Part shown: positions 10,949 to 21,761 of the stretch, piece by piece
How positions within the stretch are numbered: position 1 is the first letter of the stretch
Layout of the letters: every line of letters starts with the position of its first letter
Assembly (NCBI GenBank): GCA_015680685.1
Contig: MNCI01005856.1
Span: forward strand, 316,106-349,514
DNA length: 33,409 nucleotides
Reading direction: 5' to 3'
Origin: Gnetum montanum
Taxonomy: Eukaryota; Streptophyta; Gnetopsida; Gnetales; Gnetaceae
The notes under the pieces: model-generated
What the model saw: the letters and a program-made list of their open reading frames with translations, nothing else
What the model was told of the DNA's origin: nothing
Database searches by the model: none
Program-made: the position numbers and the translations under genes

Positions 10949-11334
10949 GAATTCATCATATTTTTCCATAAGATAGATCCTAGATCTCAGGATTGTTCTT
11001 TTTCTACAATTTTGATTCATTGCATCCTTTTTACATTGACTTTTACAACCGTTTTACATAGTTCACATAGTTTTCATTGCCTTCAAGATCTGATCTTGGA
11101 GTAGATCTCATTTTTCTCATCAATTAATATTACATTCGTGTACCAAATTGCCATCTTGTTACACAATCATTAACAAATTTACTAAGTAAGTAAGTCTCTG
11201 TTTGATTGACGAGACCGTTCAGGGTCCCTTGGGTTCGTTTTCTCTAGCATGGTTGTCACACAGATTTGGGGTTAGAACTGTGTACACGGGAATTCTCTCG
11301 ATGTTTCCAGAAACTGTTGTTTTCTGTCGTTACA
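10949..11334 (+). mobile_element. 5' LTR of A(+), 3' remnant
   Basis: Direct repeat of 30762-31140 in the 3' LTR (ATTCATCATATTT, then CATAAGATAGATC ... GTTTTCTGTCGTTACA). Only the last ~386 bases (R end and U5) remain. The first ~900 were separated by insertion of A(-) and are not in the window. It is followed by the primer-site-like motif at 11341, so it is the 5' LTR. Confidence 0.85.
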
Positions 11335-11340
11335 CTTTTC

Positions 11341-11357
11341 TGGCACTAGAAGGAGGG
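11341..11357 (+). other. Primer-binding-site-like motif of A(+)
   Basis: TGGCACTAGAAGGAGGG, six bases after the LTR end (spacer CTTTTC). Conserved with 9269-9285 of A(-). Confidence 0.6.
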
Positions 11358-11377
11358 CTTGAACCTCTAATTCATGT

Positions 11378-11515
11378 TTCAAGAGTAGTCTTGTAAGCTA
11401 TCTGTACCCATTATCGACTAGCGTAAATGTGATACCTCCATGGTTCTTTACGTAATCGTGTGGTACAAATCAGTCGCCCTAATGATTCCTCTAGAATCCA
11501 GCAGGATAGAAAGCC
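11378..11515 (+). repeat. Single 5' UTR unit of A(+)
   Basis: Contains GTAGTCTTGTAAGC, GACTAGCGTAAATGTGA, AATCAGTCGCCC and GATTCCTCTAGAATCC. This is one inverted copy of the unit repeated five times at 8534-9245. Confidence 0.65.
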
Positions 11516-11589
11516 CACTTCTGCTTTTATCCCACTTTTGCCTTTGTGATATTTATCCTCATTAAAAGTATCTTTTCGATGCGTAGAGA

Positions 11590-12690
11590 ATGGTTACAAC
11601 AACCACCTCCATTGCCACTACTAGTCTTGAAAATCCCTTGATAATGCAGGCTACGCCCTCTGTTGTCGAGCCACCTACTAGTCCCGTGTGGGCACACTGG
11701 TCCCTCAGGATTCAAAACAAGGAGCCTGAGTGGCACCCTCAGTGCACAGAACATTACAACTTCCTCTGTGCCAAACTTATGGTAAATTTGCACATGTACC
11801 CACACGAACTCAAAGAGAAATGCGAATCTGAGTTCATATACTGCAACGGAAAGGAATTCATTCCTTCACTTGATGCTCCCATACTCCTAATGGATCAACA
11901 ATAGTGGATATTGGATCAACTGTTAATGGCCAGGGTGTCCACGTAACAACGAGATGAGATATTTCATGATGGGCAAGAGGACCTAGTTTCCCACTTTGAG
12001 GGAGGAAGTCACGCTAGCTTTGTTATGGCTCCTCCCTCCATAGCGACCCATGAAAATATGCTCTTTATGATCACTACACCCTTATTTTTATGTACCACCA
12101 ACCGTGTTGTGTGTTCTTCACATCAGCATTTTTTCTCTACAGCTCCCTTTCCAGATGTTATCCCTTCATAGTCCATTCCTCCACAATCACGACTAGCCAA
12201 CCCATCGCATTGTGTACTTATGTCTACGCTATCATATGTGCACACAATACCCACTTCACAACTATACATAGCTTTTGTAAACATCCCAGCTTTCACTCCT
12301 ACTCCACTAGCAGCGATAGGATCCTTTCCCACCACGTGGTGCACTCCAAATATGTCACCCCTTATCACGAAGCCTACATAGATGTCTTACCTTCCTCATC
12401 ATCAACAACAAGTTCCACAGGTGGTAAACCCAACTACAGGATCATTCTCTGCACCACTGGCTACTCAAATAGGGTATCCTATGGCATAATCGACATGTGT
12501 CACCCCATCTGCACCACCTACTGGGTGGTGGATAACGTAGGTGATGAAGCCCATAGGGAAAATTCCATCAACATCATTCATAGGCCATGCTATTGATCCT
12601 ATCTCATCACACATCATGGTTCCACCCCCTATTCCACAACCAACCTCTTCATCCTTGAGTCTAGATCAAGCCTTCCAGCTTATTTAGACC
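11590..12690 (+). pseudogene. A(+) gag N-terminal part and low-complexity spacer
   Basis: The open frame 11590-11904 starts MVTTTTSIATTSLENP and contains SPVWAHWSLRIQNKEPEWHP followed by QCTEHYNFLCAKL, matching the start of gag in A(-). It ends at a TAG. The next ~750 bases are Pro/Thr/Ser-rich and unreadable as one frame; the 168-codon open frame at 12090-12596 is in another frame from both neighbours and has no counterpart, so I treat it as chance. The gag core starts after a frame change. Confidence 0.6.
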
Positions 12691-13860
12691 CTTACAGAAG
12701 AGGTTAAATGCCTCAAAGTTGTCTGTTCCGATATAGTACAGGTCATGGATTTCTGCCATGATGATCCTATCAGCCCGACCCATCCTATCATTACCTCCTG
12801 GGATGCCACTTCCCCATTTCACAAAATACAATGGGAAAGGTGATCCCAACGCTCATCTAGTTACCTTCAGGTTGGAGTCATTGTTGCTGCAACAATGGCC
12901 ACATACCATTATCCATGTTTTTGCTATGTCTCTAATTGGTAAAGGTTTGGATTGGTATCGTGCACTTTCGTGCTCTTCCATATCGATCTTGGAAGAGCTT
13001 CTGACTCAGTTTGTAACCGATTTCAAATACAACCTGAAGCCATAGGTTACACTGGATTATTTAATAAGAGTTAAGTAGGATCCACTCGAACCAGTCCAAA
13101 AGTTTATACAGTGATGGAGTGCCACCTTGAATGAAATTTGTGAGCCCATTACAGAGGCCCATTTGTTGGTAATTTTCAAGGGGGCAGTCAATGACTTTAT
13201 TAAGTCTAAACTGTATTATCTCACTCCCCACTCCCTTAGCCATGCCTTTGCTCAAACTACGAGCATCCATGATGCGACAGAGGCTAGTAAAGACCCAATG
13301 TATGTGGCCTATAAAAATACTCACAAAAAAAGTAAAGACAAGGGAAAGGCTACAGCAACAATGGTAGCAGCTATGGCCGAAGAGGCCAAAAGGAAAAATA
13401 ACAACAAGAAGATAGCTACGACACCTACTGAGGCTACCACTAGCTCAAACAACATCGACTAGCAAAAAACATCGGCCCCTGAGACATTGTCTTAGCCAAA
13501 GCCTAATTTTGAGCATAAAGACAACTTAAAATATATAGCTCTACCTATTAATCCTTTAGAAGTTTTGAAGAAATTGCTAGGAACTAGTCACATTCAATAC
13601 AAGAAGGTGTCCAAGGAGGCTCTCAAATTCCATAGATGACATTGTGAGTTGCTCAAGAATCCCTCCTTGGCCCTGCCAAATGAACCACCAGTTCCCAATA
13701 ACTTCAAGCTAGACCGTTTCTATGACTACCACCAGCTATGTGGTCATGACACGAACTACTATTGGGCATTGAAAGATAACATTCAATGCATGATTGACCA
13801 AGGCAAGCTAATCCTGGACAGTAATAGTCCAGTTCGTTTAGAAAAATAGTCTATGCATGT
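12690..13860 (+). pseudogene. A(+) gag core and zinc-knuckle-like C terminus
   Basis: Gag capsid region, homologous to A(-). Reads PLPHFTKYNGKGDPNAHLVT, LIGKGLDWYRALSCSSISIL, EPVQKFIQ then (after TGA) WSATLNEI, AHLLVIFKGAVNDFIKSKLY, then a Lys-rich linker and the C-terminal motif FYDYHQLCGHDTNYYWALKD with IDQGKL (13705-13815). The known Tat pattern is YHxxxGHxTxxCxxLKxxIxxLI; one Cys is Tyr here. The core from 12800 stays in one frame, but upstream VQVMDFCHDDPISP is shifted, placing a frameshift near 12785-12800. Stops at 13042 (TAG), 13075 (TAG), 13112 (TGA), 13460 and 13493 coincide with sense codons (such as Gln, Cys) in A(-). Confidence 0.85.
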
Positions 13861-14440
13861 GTACCAAGACCTATTGAATGCAAATAATGTAGGGTACAAT
13901 ATTAACGTAGTGGGTATGGATGGTAATGGTCCAATGCCACCACAACAACCCTTCATGTTGTGCATGCCTCCTCATCCACCTCAAGCGACCAACCCATGAA
14001 CATCAACGGGGACGTCGTAGCGACAACCCTTCATCCTTCGAGTTCCACCTCAAACATCTATTCCGTAGATGATTTCCTTTAAAGCCACAGCCCAACCCAT
14101 GCCCACACCTAAGGTACCCTTTGTCATTAAAGTGCCAAAGCCATCAGCTACTCTTGCTACACAGGGGAAAATTTCTAAGTCAACACACCAATCTCAACCC
14201 ACAAGGAGAGGAGAAGGTGTGTGACAGATAAAATAGCCAAGGACCACATTATGCTAGGATTTCCTAAGTTCACCCCTTTAGCCTTGGCACCCTTGGCTCC
14301 TTTTTCCTCTAAAAAAGATGACGTTACGTAGATGCATCCATCTTCTCCCTACCCAAGAAAATATAGCCCTCAACCAGAAGTCGTTCCTCCCCAAGAGATC
14401 CAGCTCTTGGAACAAATGGAAGAAGAGAAGGGAAAATAGC
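13861..14440 (+). pseudogene. A(+) gag-pro linker
   Basis: Pro/Gln/Thr-rich coding remnant (MPPQQPFMLCMPPHPPQ and similar) matching the A(-) linker at about 5700-6110. Frame changes and stops prevent continuous reading. No domain. Confidence 0.6.
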
Positions 14441-14449
14441 CAGACCGTG

Positions 14450-15360
14450 GGCATAATCTCCTTGATGCATTTATGTAAGTTAATTAGGTTGTCAAATAAA
14501 AAAATATAATGTTGAGCCTATATGACTTGCTGATGACATTCCAACCACATCGTGAAGCCATGGTTTAGATGCTAGTGTCCATACCGGTGGACGAAAGCTT
14601 TCCAGTAGATGAAGAAGCAATCCACTTGATCATGCTTCCCCCTGCTGCTGAACAACCACTACCTTCCCAACTAAAATTCCATGACAAGTCCATTAAGGAT
14701 GACTTAGAAAAAGGTCAAGTGACAACAGTGTCCATGTTCATCACCATTTGGGTTGGCTAGTATAGGATCTGGAGAGTACATGTAGATGATGAGGCCGCTG
14801 CCAATGTCATCCCATTCTCCATAGTGGACAAGATAGGCTTGATCGACCAGATCAATCCCACGATGATGTCATGTTTGAAGTCATTTAACGGGGCATGGGT
14901 GCAAGTTAACGGAACTATACAGATCAACTTTGTAGCAAGGGATCAGTTCCCCATAAGTGTAGTGTTCATCATTGTCGAGGAGATGCTCGATTTCAACCTA
15001 ATCTTGGGGAGGTCTTGGTTGGCTCAACTAAGGGCCATCTCATCACCCATTCACCAAGAGATCTAGTTTCCCTACGCGGGAGGAGAAGTGATCATCCATG
15101 GTGATAAGATGACTCCTGAAGATGTCAACAATGTAGAAATGGAATAGGGTTTGGAGATTGAAATCCCCTAAGATCAAACCCCTGTTCAAACGGTTGAACA
15201 TATCGACACAATGGCAAATGAAAGCTTGACTTGGGCTGAATTACCCTTCTAGGGAGGGGATGAGAGCATAGAAGAGGGGTGTAACAAGCCTCCTTGTCCA
15301 TACACATTTCCAAATCTAAGAATGATTAAGAAGCTGCTGTGGAACTAGCAAACACATTAG
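14450..15360 (+). pseudogene. A(+) retropepsin-type protease region (pro)
   Basis: Aspartic protease homologous to A(-). In order: LLDAF, LSLYDLLMTFQPHREAM, a spacer with SQLKFHDKSIKDDLEKGQ, the active-site segment HVDDEAAANVIPFSIVDKIG (14778-14837), and FNLILGRSWL (14993-15022, the LLGRxWL-type strand). The tail ends AELPF(stop)GGDESIEEG near 15270. Stops interrupt at 14758 and 15064, so it is inactive. Coding similarity ends about 15340, just before the target duplication CGTAT of the solo C LTR. Without that LTR, array I would follow about 100 bases later, as in A(-). Confidence 0.85.
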
Positions 15361-15365
15361 CGTAT
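15361..15365. repeat. Target-site duplication, left copy (CGTAT)
   Basis: CGTAT immediately before TGTTGG of the C solo LTR; repeated at 18201-18205. Confidence 0.75.
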
Positions 15366-15785
15366 TGTTGGTGACCGTTTGGGACGGAACTGCCAACGAG
15401 TGTCCTCGAACAGGATTTAGGTGCCTGCTGGTCTTTGGCAACACCAAGGCCTAGATACCTCCAAATAAACTCAGTAGTTAATGTGACTATGTGTGTGTGC
15501 TATTGCGGTGTGCGGTTGTGAGAAATGTAACGATTTCGTTGCGTGTAAACTACAAATGACTTACTTTAAAGAGATTCAGCCAACTTTGCCAAGTACTGTG
15601 AGTTCTTGAAAATTTCCTATTTTGTTCAACTGCCTAGTCTATGCGGTCCTTATAATACCTACTTGTAACAAATAAAATTTTGCAAAAACATTTGAGCACA
15701 ACTCCGCAATCTACTCCTAATTTTCCCCAGAGAAAGAGATAGTTCCACAAGAAAACTAGAAATAGAGCAAGATTCGATGGAAATA

Positions 15786-15984
15786 NNNNNNNNNNNNNNN
15801 NNNNNNNNNNNNNNNNNNNNNNNNNNNNNNNNNNNNNNNNNNNNNNNNNNNNNNNNNNNNNNNNNNNNNNNNNNNNNNNNNNNNNNNNNNNNNNNNNNNN
15901 NNNNNNNNNNNNNNNNNNNNNNNNNNNNNNNNNNNNNNNNNNNNNNNNNNNNNNNNNNNNNNNNNNNNNNNNNNNNNNNNNNNN
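15786..15984. other. Assembly gap (199 N)
   Basis: Unknown bases inside the C solo LTR. By alignment with the other C LTR, the missing part corresponds to about 1869-2541, some 670 bases, so the gap length is probably too short. Confidence 0.95.
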
Positions 15985-16135
15985 GTTTATTCTAGTAAGC
16001 CATCTTGCTAGCAATTGTTCACGCTTTCTTCTTTACAAATGCTCTTCTCCCCAAGACTTGAAGTGTCTTCAAGTAAGAGCCCAAGTGCTAACTAGTAGCC
16101 TTCAAAATATGATGTATGAGACTTCGAGGATCCTC

Positions 16136-16193
16136 TCCCAAAGTCTTCCAAATGATCCTTCCTTTCCCAAAGTCTTCCAAATGATCCTTCCCT
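16136..16193. repeat. 29-bp tandem duplication
   Basis: TCCCAAAGTCTTCCAAATGA... occurs at 16136 and again at 16165, two units of 29 bases, absent from the other C LTR. It lies just downstream (in LTR sense) of the TATA box. Confidence 0.85.
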
Positions 16194-16200
16194 TCTGAAG

Positions 16201-16210
16201 CCTTTTTATA
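16201..16210 (-). promoter_or_regulatory. TATA box of the C solo LTR
   Basis: Minus-strand TATAAAAAGG, same context (followed by CTTCA) as 1726-1733. Confidence 0.55.
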
Positions 16211-18200
16211 GGTTTCCAAGGTAGGTAGGGAAGTTACATATTGAAAATATCTCACCTAACTTCTCTCCCAAGTAACTTGGCCAACCAATCAGAAGACTAC
16301 TTGCCCAAAAAGTTAGGAGGTTACTTGCCCAACAAGTTAGGTAAGTTACAACAATTTTTGGTTGTTGCAACCACCAAAGAGATAAAAGAGGTTGACAAGT
16401 GACCTTGGTATAAAATTAAAATACAATCTTTATGTCCCTTACAAGCTATAGTTGCAACTTACTCCATACATATATGTCCCTTTTATTTTGCTTCTTCAAA
16501 TGAGATGTCAAGTTTAAAATATCAAAAATATCTCAAATATTTCTCCTAACTTCTCTCTCAAGTAATTAGACTAACCAATCAGAAGATTACTTGTCCAACA
16601 AGTTAGGAGAAGGTTAGGTGGTTAGGGAGTTAGGAAGTTATGCATAAAATGAGGAGCATTTTATGCTAACTTTAATATAATGAGGACTTTATAGGATAAT
16701 CAAAATTGCAAATTTTTAATGGGCAATAATATATTTCATAACTTGGGATAATTGGTGGCAAGTCTCTAAATCAAGGCTTCACATTATAGGTATTTTAATG
16801 GTCATAATATGTATATATATACTTTGGTGCAAATGTAAGCGGCAAAGTTTGTGGCTAAAATATTTGTCTTCCCTGGTAAAAATTGCGCATAACCATGGGC
16901 GCCATTGGATGGTTTATATTTTTTTTCTTTTTTTTTGCATTCCAAACCTTTGCACAAAATCGATAGAAACTGCCACGTACTTTAACCCATTCCGGTGCTA
17001 ACTCCTACGATCACGAATTGTTGAACACGGCCACACCTGCGAAGTTTAACATACAACACCGACCCTAGCTTTTCTCCTTTGTTCTCTGCAACTTGAATCT
17101 GAAATAATTTTGTTACAGAAATATTAGCAAAACAACAAGCAAGAACGGATTGATAACGCGGGCCTTTCTGGCAGTTGCTGGTGCTCATGGTTGCCAAAAA
17201 AAAAGGGTACAACGTTTCATCATTTCTGGCATGAATTCAAGATCCATATGGGTGCCCCACGCGGCGAAAGTTGTGCTGCCTGCAAACAAAGAAGAAACCA
17301 ATGCATCCATCCGCTATTTGGCCGTGTCGTATATGTGGCCCTGGGTTATCAAATCTCCTCTGCGCGTTGTGCAAGTTTCTCTGGCAACTGCGTCGATTTA
17401 ACCAGCCCGCTTAGGGCACTGATAGAACAATCTTGTTGCCGTAAATTGTGCAGAAATACAAGAGCGTAATTCTGGTTTTAGGCGGAAGAAGAAAATACTG
17501 ATATTTTTGTTTCTATTTTCTGGCCACAGCAGCCCCAAATTTTAAACAACGGCTGCCCTTCTCAAAACATTTTTTTTCTGCAAATTTTCTGCCCCCTTTC
17601 TTCCTGATTGTAATCTCTTTGCCACAAAAATAAATTTCAGCAAGAAACGTCAGCTTTAGGATGGGTTTATTGTATTTCCGTAACGATTTTCTGACTTGAA
17701 TTAAAACCGCTACCATTACTGCGTTTTTGAGAAACAACAATGGATTTTGCTTTCATTTTTGTGCAGTTTCCTGGTGAAGCCAGATGAAATTCGAAACAGA
17801 ATTAGGACTACCCAAGTATTTTATTGCTAATCATTTCTTTCTACCCTGAATTCAAGTTAAACCCATTTGCTCTAAAATCCTCTGTTCTCTGAATGAATTT
17901 ATCTTGCAATTTACTACCGTATTCACATTCAAACCCTTCAGTCTTGCACAAAGAAATTAGTCACTTTCTTCTTGCTCGTTCCGATGAATAATGTGAATAA
18001 TAAAACTCTTGATATTTTGGCACTTTATTTTCATATCCTAATAAGGCCTCAACAACATTTTATTTAATAAAGAATAACTCCCAAACATCTTCAACCAACA
18101 TTCAAGTTATATGTTTTACTTTCAAACTCTTAAACACTGATTATTCCAATTGTAAATATGATAGTCCAACTGTTCCATGAAATGGCTAAATGTGCCAACA

Positions 18201-18205
18201 CGTAT
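18201..18205. repeat. Target-site duplication, right copy (CGTAT)
   Basis: CGTAT immediately after CCAACA, pairing with 15361-15365. Confidence 0.75.
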
Positions 18206-18304
18206 CATATTACATCGATCCACATTACTTACTATTACGCTATTTACATTTTTTATCGTTTCATCTTACATCTTCTACTCTTATGCTTCTTTATCAATGC
18301 CATC

Positions 18305-18385
18305 GGCCCGAAATGGCCTTAAACTATCAGTTGCCCGAAATGGCCTTAAACTATTGCCAACCTGTAGTGGCCTAAAACACCACTT
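18305..18385 (+). repeat. Tandem array I of A(+), three units
   Basis: GCCCGAAATGGCCTTAAACT at 18306 and 18333, then a looser unit with GTAGTGGCCTAAAACACCAC. It is the short counterpart of 4348-4590. It lies just downstream of the antisense gene's stop codon, between that gene and pro. Confidence 0.8.
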
Positions 18386-18633
18386 GTCAGCTTAAATAAA
18401 CAAAAAAAATTGTTATTCTTTATTGCCTTTATTATGACAAAAATTAGTCCAGTGTTGCTACACTACACATCCCCTACATTACCACCTCCATTTCCATCTC
18501 CATCTTCTTCACCTAACTCCATAGTAGCCTCATGAGGATCCTCCTCATGAGGTTCTTCTTTGGGCGGATCCTCTTCACGGGGGTGATCCTCTCTGTGAGG
18601 CTCCTCCTCATGGGGATCCTCTTCATGATGATC

Positions 18634-18715
18634 CTACAATTTTACATGAGACAAACATTAGTGTCGTAATAAAATCATGCATAAGAAGAAAAAATTCAAT
18701 AGTCACACAGCTTAC
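18634..18715 (-). other. Last intron of the antisense gene (82 bp)
   Basis: Donor CACAG|GTAAGC, acceptor AATTGTAG|GATC, phase 0. It separates the main exon from the acidic tail exon, as also seen in A(-) (acceptor near 4039). Confidence 0.7.
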
Positions 18716-19536
18716 CTGTGATAGTCCTACGTCGATCATGAAAGGAATTTATTCCAGGTTGATTGATAGGTGTCGCATAATCTTGTCTTCAGTGAGCTTT
18801 TCCCAAACGCCATCTCCTAGATCAGTTCTAGCCTTCACCTTCCCCTTTTCCACAGGAATCCACCTAGGCAGTTCAGGAAAAAAGGAAGGTACAGTGGTCT
18901 CCCCACCAGGGAGGGTCATTTCTCTCTTGGGGAAAACACTCACTGTCACTTGTTCCTGGAATTTTTCATATGCTCCAGAAGCACCGATGACATTGAGGAA
19001 TAGCTGGAGGGACCACGCTTCAACCATGTAATCTCTGTAATGTTGATGGTAGGCATCACATTCCTACTTATACATGTGTTTATGATTTTTCTGTGTCTGC
19101 CCCCATTCCTATACCTTCGCGTTGTAGTCCTTCCAGTGTTGGTTCTTCTGGGCTAGGAGATCCATTTGCATTCGTTGCTCAATGAGCTCACGACTAGCTT
19201 GGACGTTGTTCTTGACAACCATCCAATAGCAGGCATAGTCAATCACATCCATTCATCAATTCTTGTCATTGGTAGCCCTAGCTTGTAGAAATTCATTTCT
19301 GGACTCAAGGTCCTCCACCCTAGTAGCTAAGACAGTTTTCTCCTTTTTTGTTTTCTGCAACCTCTTCCAGAGATCTTCATTGACATTCTGACTCTCCCAT
19401 AGAGAATGGGCCAAACACAATACACATTTAAACATCTCATCGTAAATGTGGTGAGGTACTTTGGTCACCTCTGGTGAGGGTTTAGGAGTAGCATCTATGT
19501 CGATAGGCTCTTTAGGATCCCATTTGAGGCAAGATG

Positions 19537-19621
19537 CTGCAACACGAAGATCGCAGTTAGACTTGATAGGATGACATAATGTGACAATTTCAACAATTCC
19601 TACGTAATAACAGTGACATAC
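19537..19621 (-). other. Intron of the antisense gene (85 bp), position conserved
   Basis: Donor GATCA|GTATGT, acceptor GTTGCAG|CATC, phase 1, between ...IDPKI and SCLKWD. The orthologous intron in A(-) is 3025-3128. Confidence 0.8.
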
Positions 19622-19762
19622 TGATCTTAGGATCGATTTGCTTTAAGTGACCAATCATATTGTTAACAATTCCCTCCATGAAGGCAAATTTTTCAAGGGC
19701 CTCAGCTCAACATCGAGTAGGGGTTGCTAACAAAGGTGTGCCACTGTTATCAGAAGTGCCTG

Positions 19763-19843
19763 CTACGTAAAGAAAAACAAGTTAAACATAACAAAGTAGA
19801 TGAAGGTGAAATTTGAGATGCTATAATAACGCAAAGCTCCTAC
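19763..19843 (-). other. Intron of the antisense gene (81 bp)
   Basis: Donor CATTGG|GTAGGA, acceptor TTTACGTAG|CAGGC, phase 1; joins ...PEGSL to AGTSDNSG. Confidence 0.65.
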
Positions 19844-20119
19844 CCAATGAACCCTCAGGGATAATAGCGAGAGGATTGCCCATCGAAGAAAGGTCAAGTA
19901 AGAGGTTAAACTCACTAGCGATGAATTGCTCCTCCCTTTTCAGCCTATCCAAAAGGGCTGCGACATCTTCTATGCTTGTCTTCCCTTGAGGGATAGGTGC
20001 CTACATACTACCCACGTTGTCAATGAGGGCTTTCTTTTCCAAAATCGGGGCTCCTTCCCCACGCTGCAAGACTATGGCCCCTGTTTCAAGGGTCAATCCC
20101 TCCACATCTTTCCCTTGTC

Positions 20120-20236
20120 CTGTAGGACGTATCACAGTTAGTAAAACTTTACTCACCTCCCATGAGAGCTACGTGATGAAATGATGTCTATACATAGGCT
20201 AATATACATAAACTAATCACACATCGTTCTACTTAC
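20120..20236 (-). other. Intron of the antisense gene (117 bp), possible 12-nt microexon
   Basis: Donor CGGCTA|GTAAGT, acceptor CCTACAG|GACAAG, phase 1. Inside it, CTCTCATGGGAG is bounded by ACGTAG and GTGAGT, which would make a frame-neutral 12-base exon. Confidence 0.6.
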
Positions 20237-21286
20237 TAGCCGGGGGTTGGCTCCTGTGAAACTTAATGTGTAGTTTCCTCCCCTCTTCACCAGTCGGGCT
20301 AGAAGAATCCATGGTCGGATGATGCTTTTTCCACTAGACCGATGAGGCTACTATTTCTGCTGCCAGATGCTTCCCCTTCAACGCACTACCAGTGTTAGAA
20401 GGGGGTAAACCACCCATGCTATCTTGGCCCCAGAGGGAAGGTGCCACCAGATCCTTAGTTGTTATTGAAAGCGACTCCCAGATACGTTCAAGAGGATCCT
20501 GGGATCGGACAGTGTGAAAGACCTAGAAAATCCATGACTTGGAGATCTAGTTACGATCTAGCTACACCCAGACTCCATCCTTGTGAACCACGAAGAATTC
20601 CAAAAAATGTCACAAACAAGCTATGAAGAAGGCAAAATGCACGTTGAAATGAGACTTAAGTTTCTTGCAAAGCTTGATCATTTTAGCCTGCAGGCCTTTA
20701 GCAAGGTGCTTGGCCCAATTATATCATTTTCCCTCTTCCATAACCTCCCACATGATCCAAGCCTACTCTATTTCAAGGATTTTTCCTTGGGAGAGTAGCT
20801 TGGGAAAGGCATGAGCACGGAAGAGGGGGTATATGATGCCAGCCACCTCTAGCTCAATCTTCTCAGCGTAGATTCCTTTTGGCTCTTTTTTTGTCCCTAG
20901 CCACTCCTCTATGTCCTTATGATGTTTAGAACTCTTCTTGGATTTCTCTCCCACTAGGAGGCCATCAGAAGGAACTCCAAAAAATTTAGCAAACAGTTGA
21001 GCATTAATATCAAAATTCACGCTCACATTATGCACACGTGTGTGAAAATTCTTGGCTTGTTCACTAAAGGAGTCAACTAGGGATAAAATTTCAGCCACCA
21101 GGACATTAGGGGTTATAGCTAGAAATAGCTCCATCAGTCCATCTTCTTGGAGGTTATTGGTTATAGCAGCTGGGGCCACTCTATGGAAAAGCCAACGTTG
21201 CGCCTCATTTATATCACCATAGCGAAAGAAGATGGTGGCTACATCACACCCAGAGGCAGTCACCATGACCTCCCATGATTCTTCAA

Positions 21287-21400
21287 CTATAAACATAAAA
21301 TATATAAAAAAAAATTTAGACAAAATGACAAAACAATAAAATCCCAAACACTGTTTTCAACCTATAGGGTCACACAGTTGATCAGCGTAGCATAACTTAC
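21287..21400 (-). other. Intron of the antisense gene (114 bp)
   Basis: Donor GGATGCG|GTAAGT, T-rich tract, acceptor GTTTATAG|TTGAAG, phase 1; joins SFPLPFGC to EESWEVMV. Confidence 0.75.
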
Positions 21401-21675
21401 CGCATCCAAAGGGCAAAGGAAATGATGGGAGTTTCTATTTTATGTCTTTAATGGTGATAGGATGTTCTAAAGTCCAATCCCTATCTATCCATCCAGAGTC
21501 TCTACACTTGACAAAGAATTTAGAATACCATATAGGGTAGTGTTGGATTTCAATTCCTAGTTGTCCTAGGACACCAGCATGTACGTTGCTGATGGAGGTA
21601 AACTCCTTTATGGTTGTTTCAGCCATAGATAACATGTCTGTATCACCCTAGAGACCATCTACATCGATAAAGAAC

Positions 21676-21761
21676 CTATGCCACAGGATATAGAAAAATG
21701 TTTATATTTAACACAAAATCATATAGCAATTAACAAATCACAGCACCTTGACAACACTTAC
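21676..21761 (-). other. Intron of the antisense gene (86 bp)
   Basis: Donor GCAGGCGG|GTAAGT, acceptor GGCATAG|GTTC, phase 2; joins STMYYAG to GFFIDVDG. Confidence 0.75.

Larger units (their letters stand above)
15366..18200 (-). mobile_element. Solo LTR of element C inserted in A(+) (contains assembly gap)
   Basis: On the plus strand it starts TGTTGGTGACC and ends GTGCCAACA, exactly flanked by CGTAT. It is the inverted counterpart of 313-2961: 15366-15785 mirrors 2542-2961, and 15985-16353 mirrors roughly 1606-1868 including the TATA box. No polypurine tract, primer site or internal region is attached, so it is a solo LTR, presumably left by recombination between two LTRs. The U3 part (16354-18200) is AT-rich and diverged. 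It includes a second, partial copy of the TTACTTGCCCAACAAGTTAG-type block at 16525-16640 and a poly-T stretch near 16920. A short open frame at 17248 with CAACKQRRNQC is noted in the findings. Confidence 0.85.

Noticed and set aside
12090-12596. 168-codon open frame as a gene
   Set aside because: Different frame from both adjoining gag parts, low-complexity Ser/Thr/His composition, no counterpart in the A(-) copy; it falls in the gag spacer.
313-18200. The two inverted C LTRs as ends of one large foldback element
   Set aside because: One is a 3' LTR with a polypurine tract and the other has its own target duplication, so they are independent insertions.
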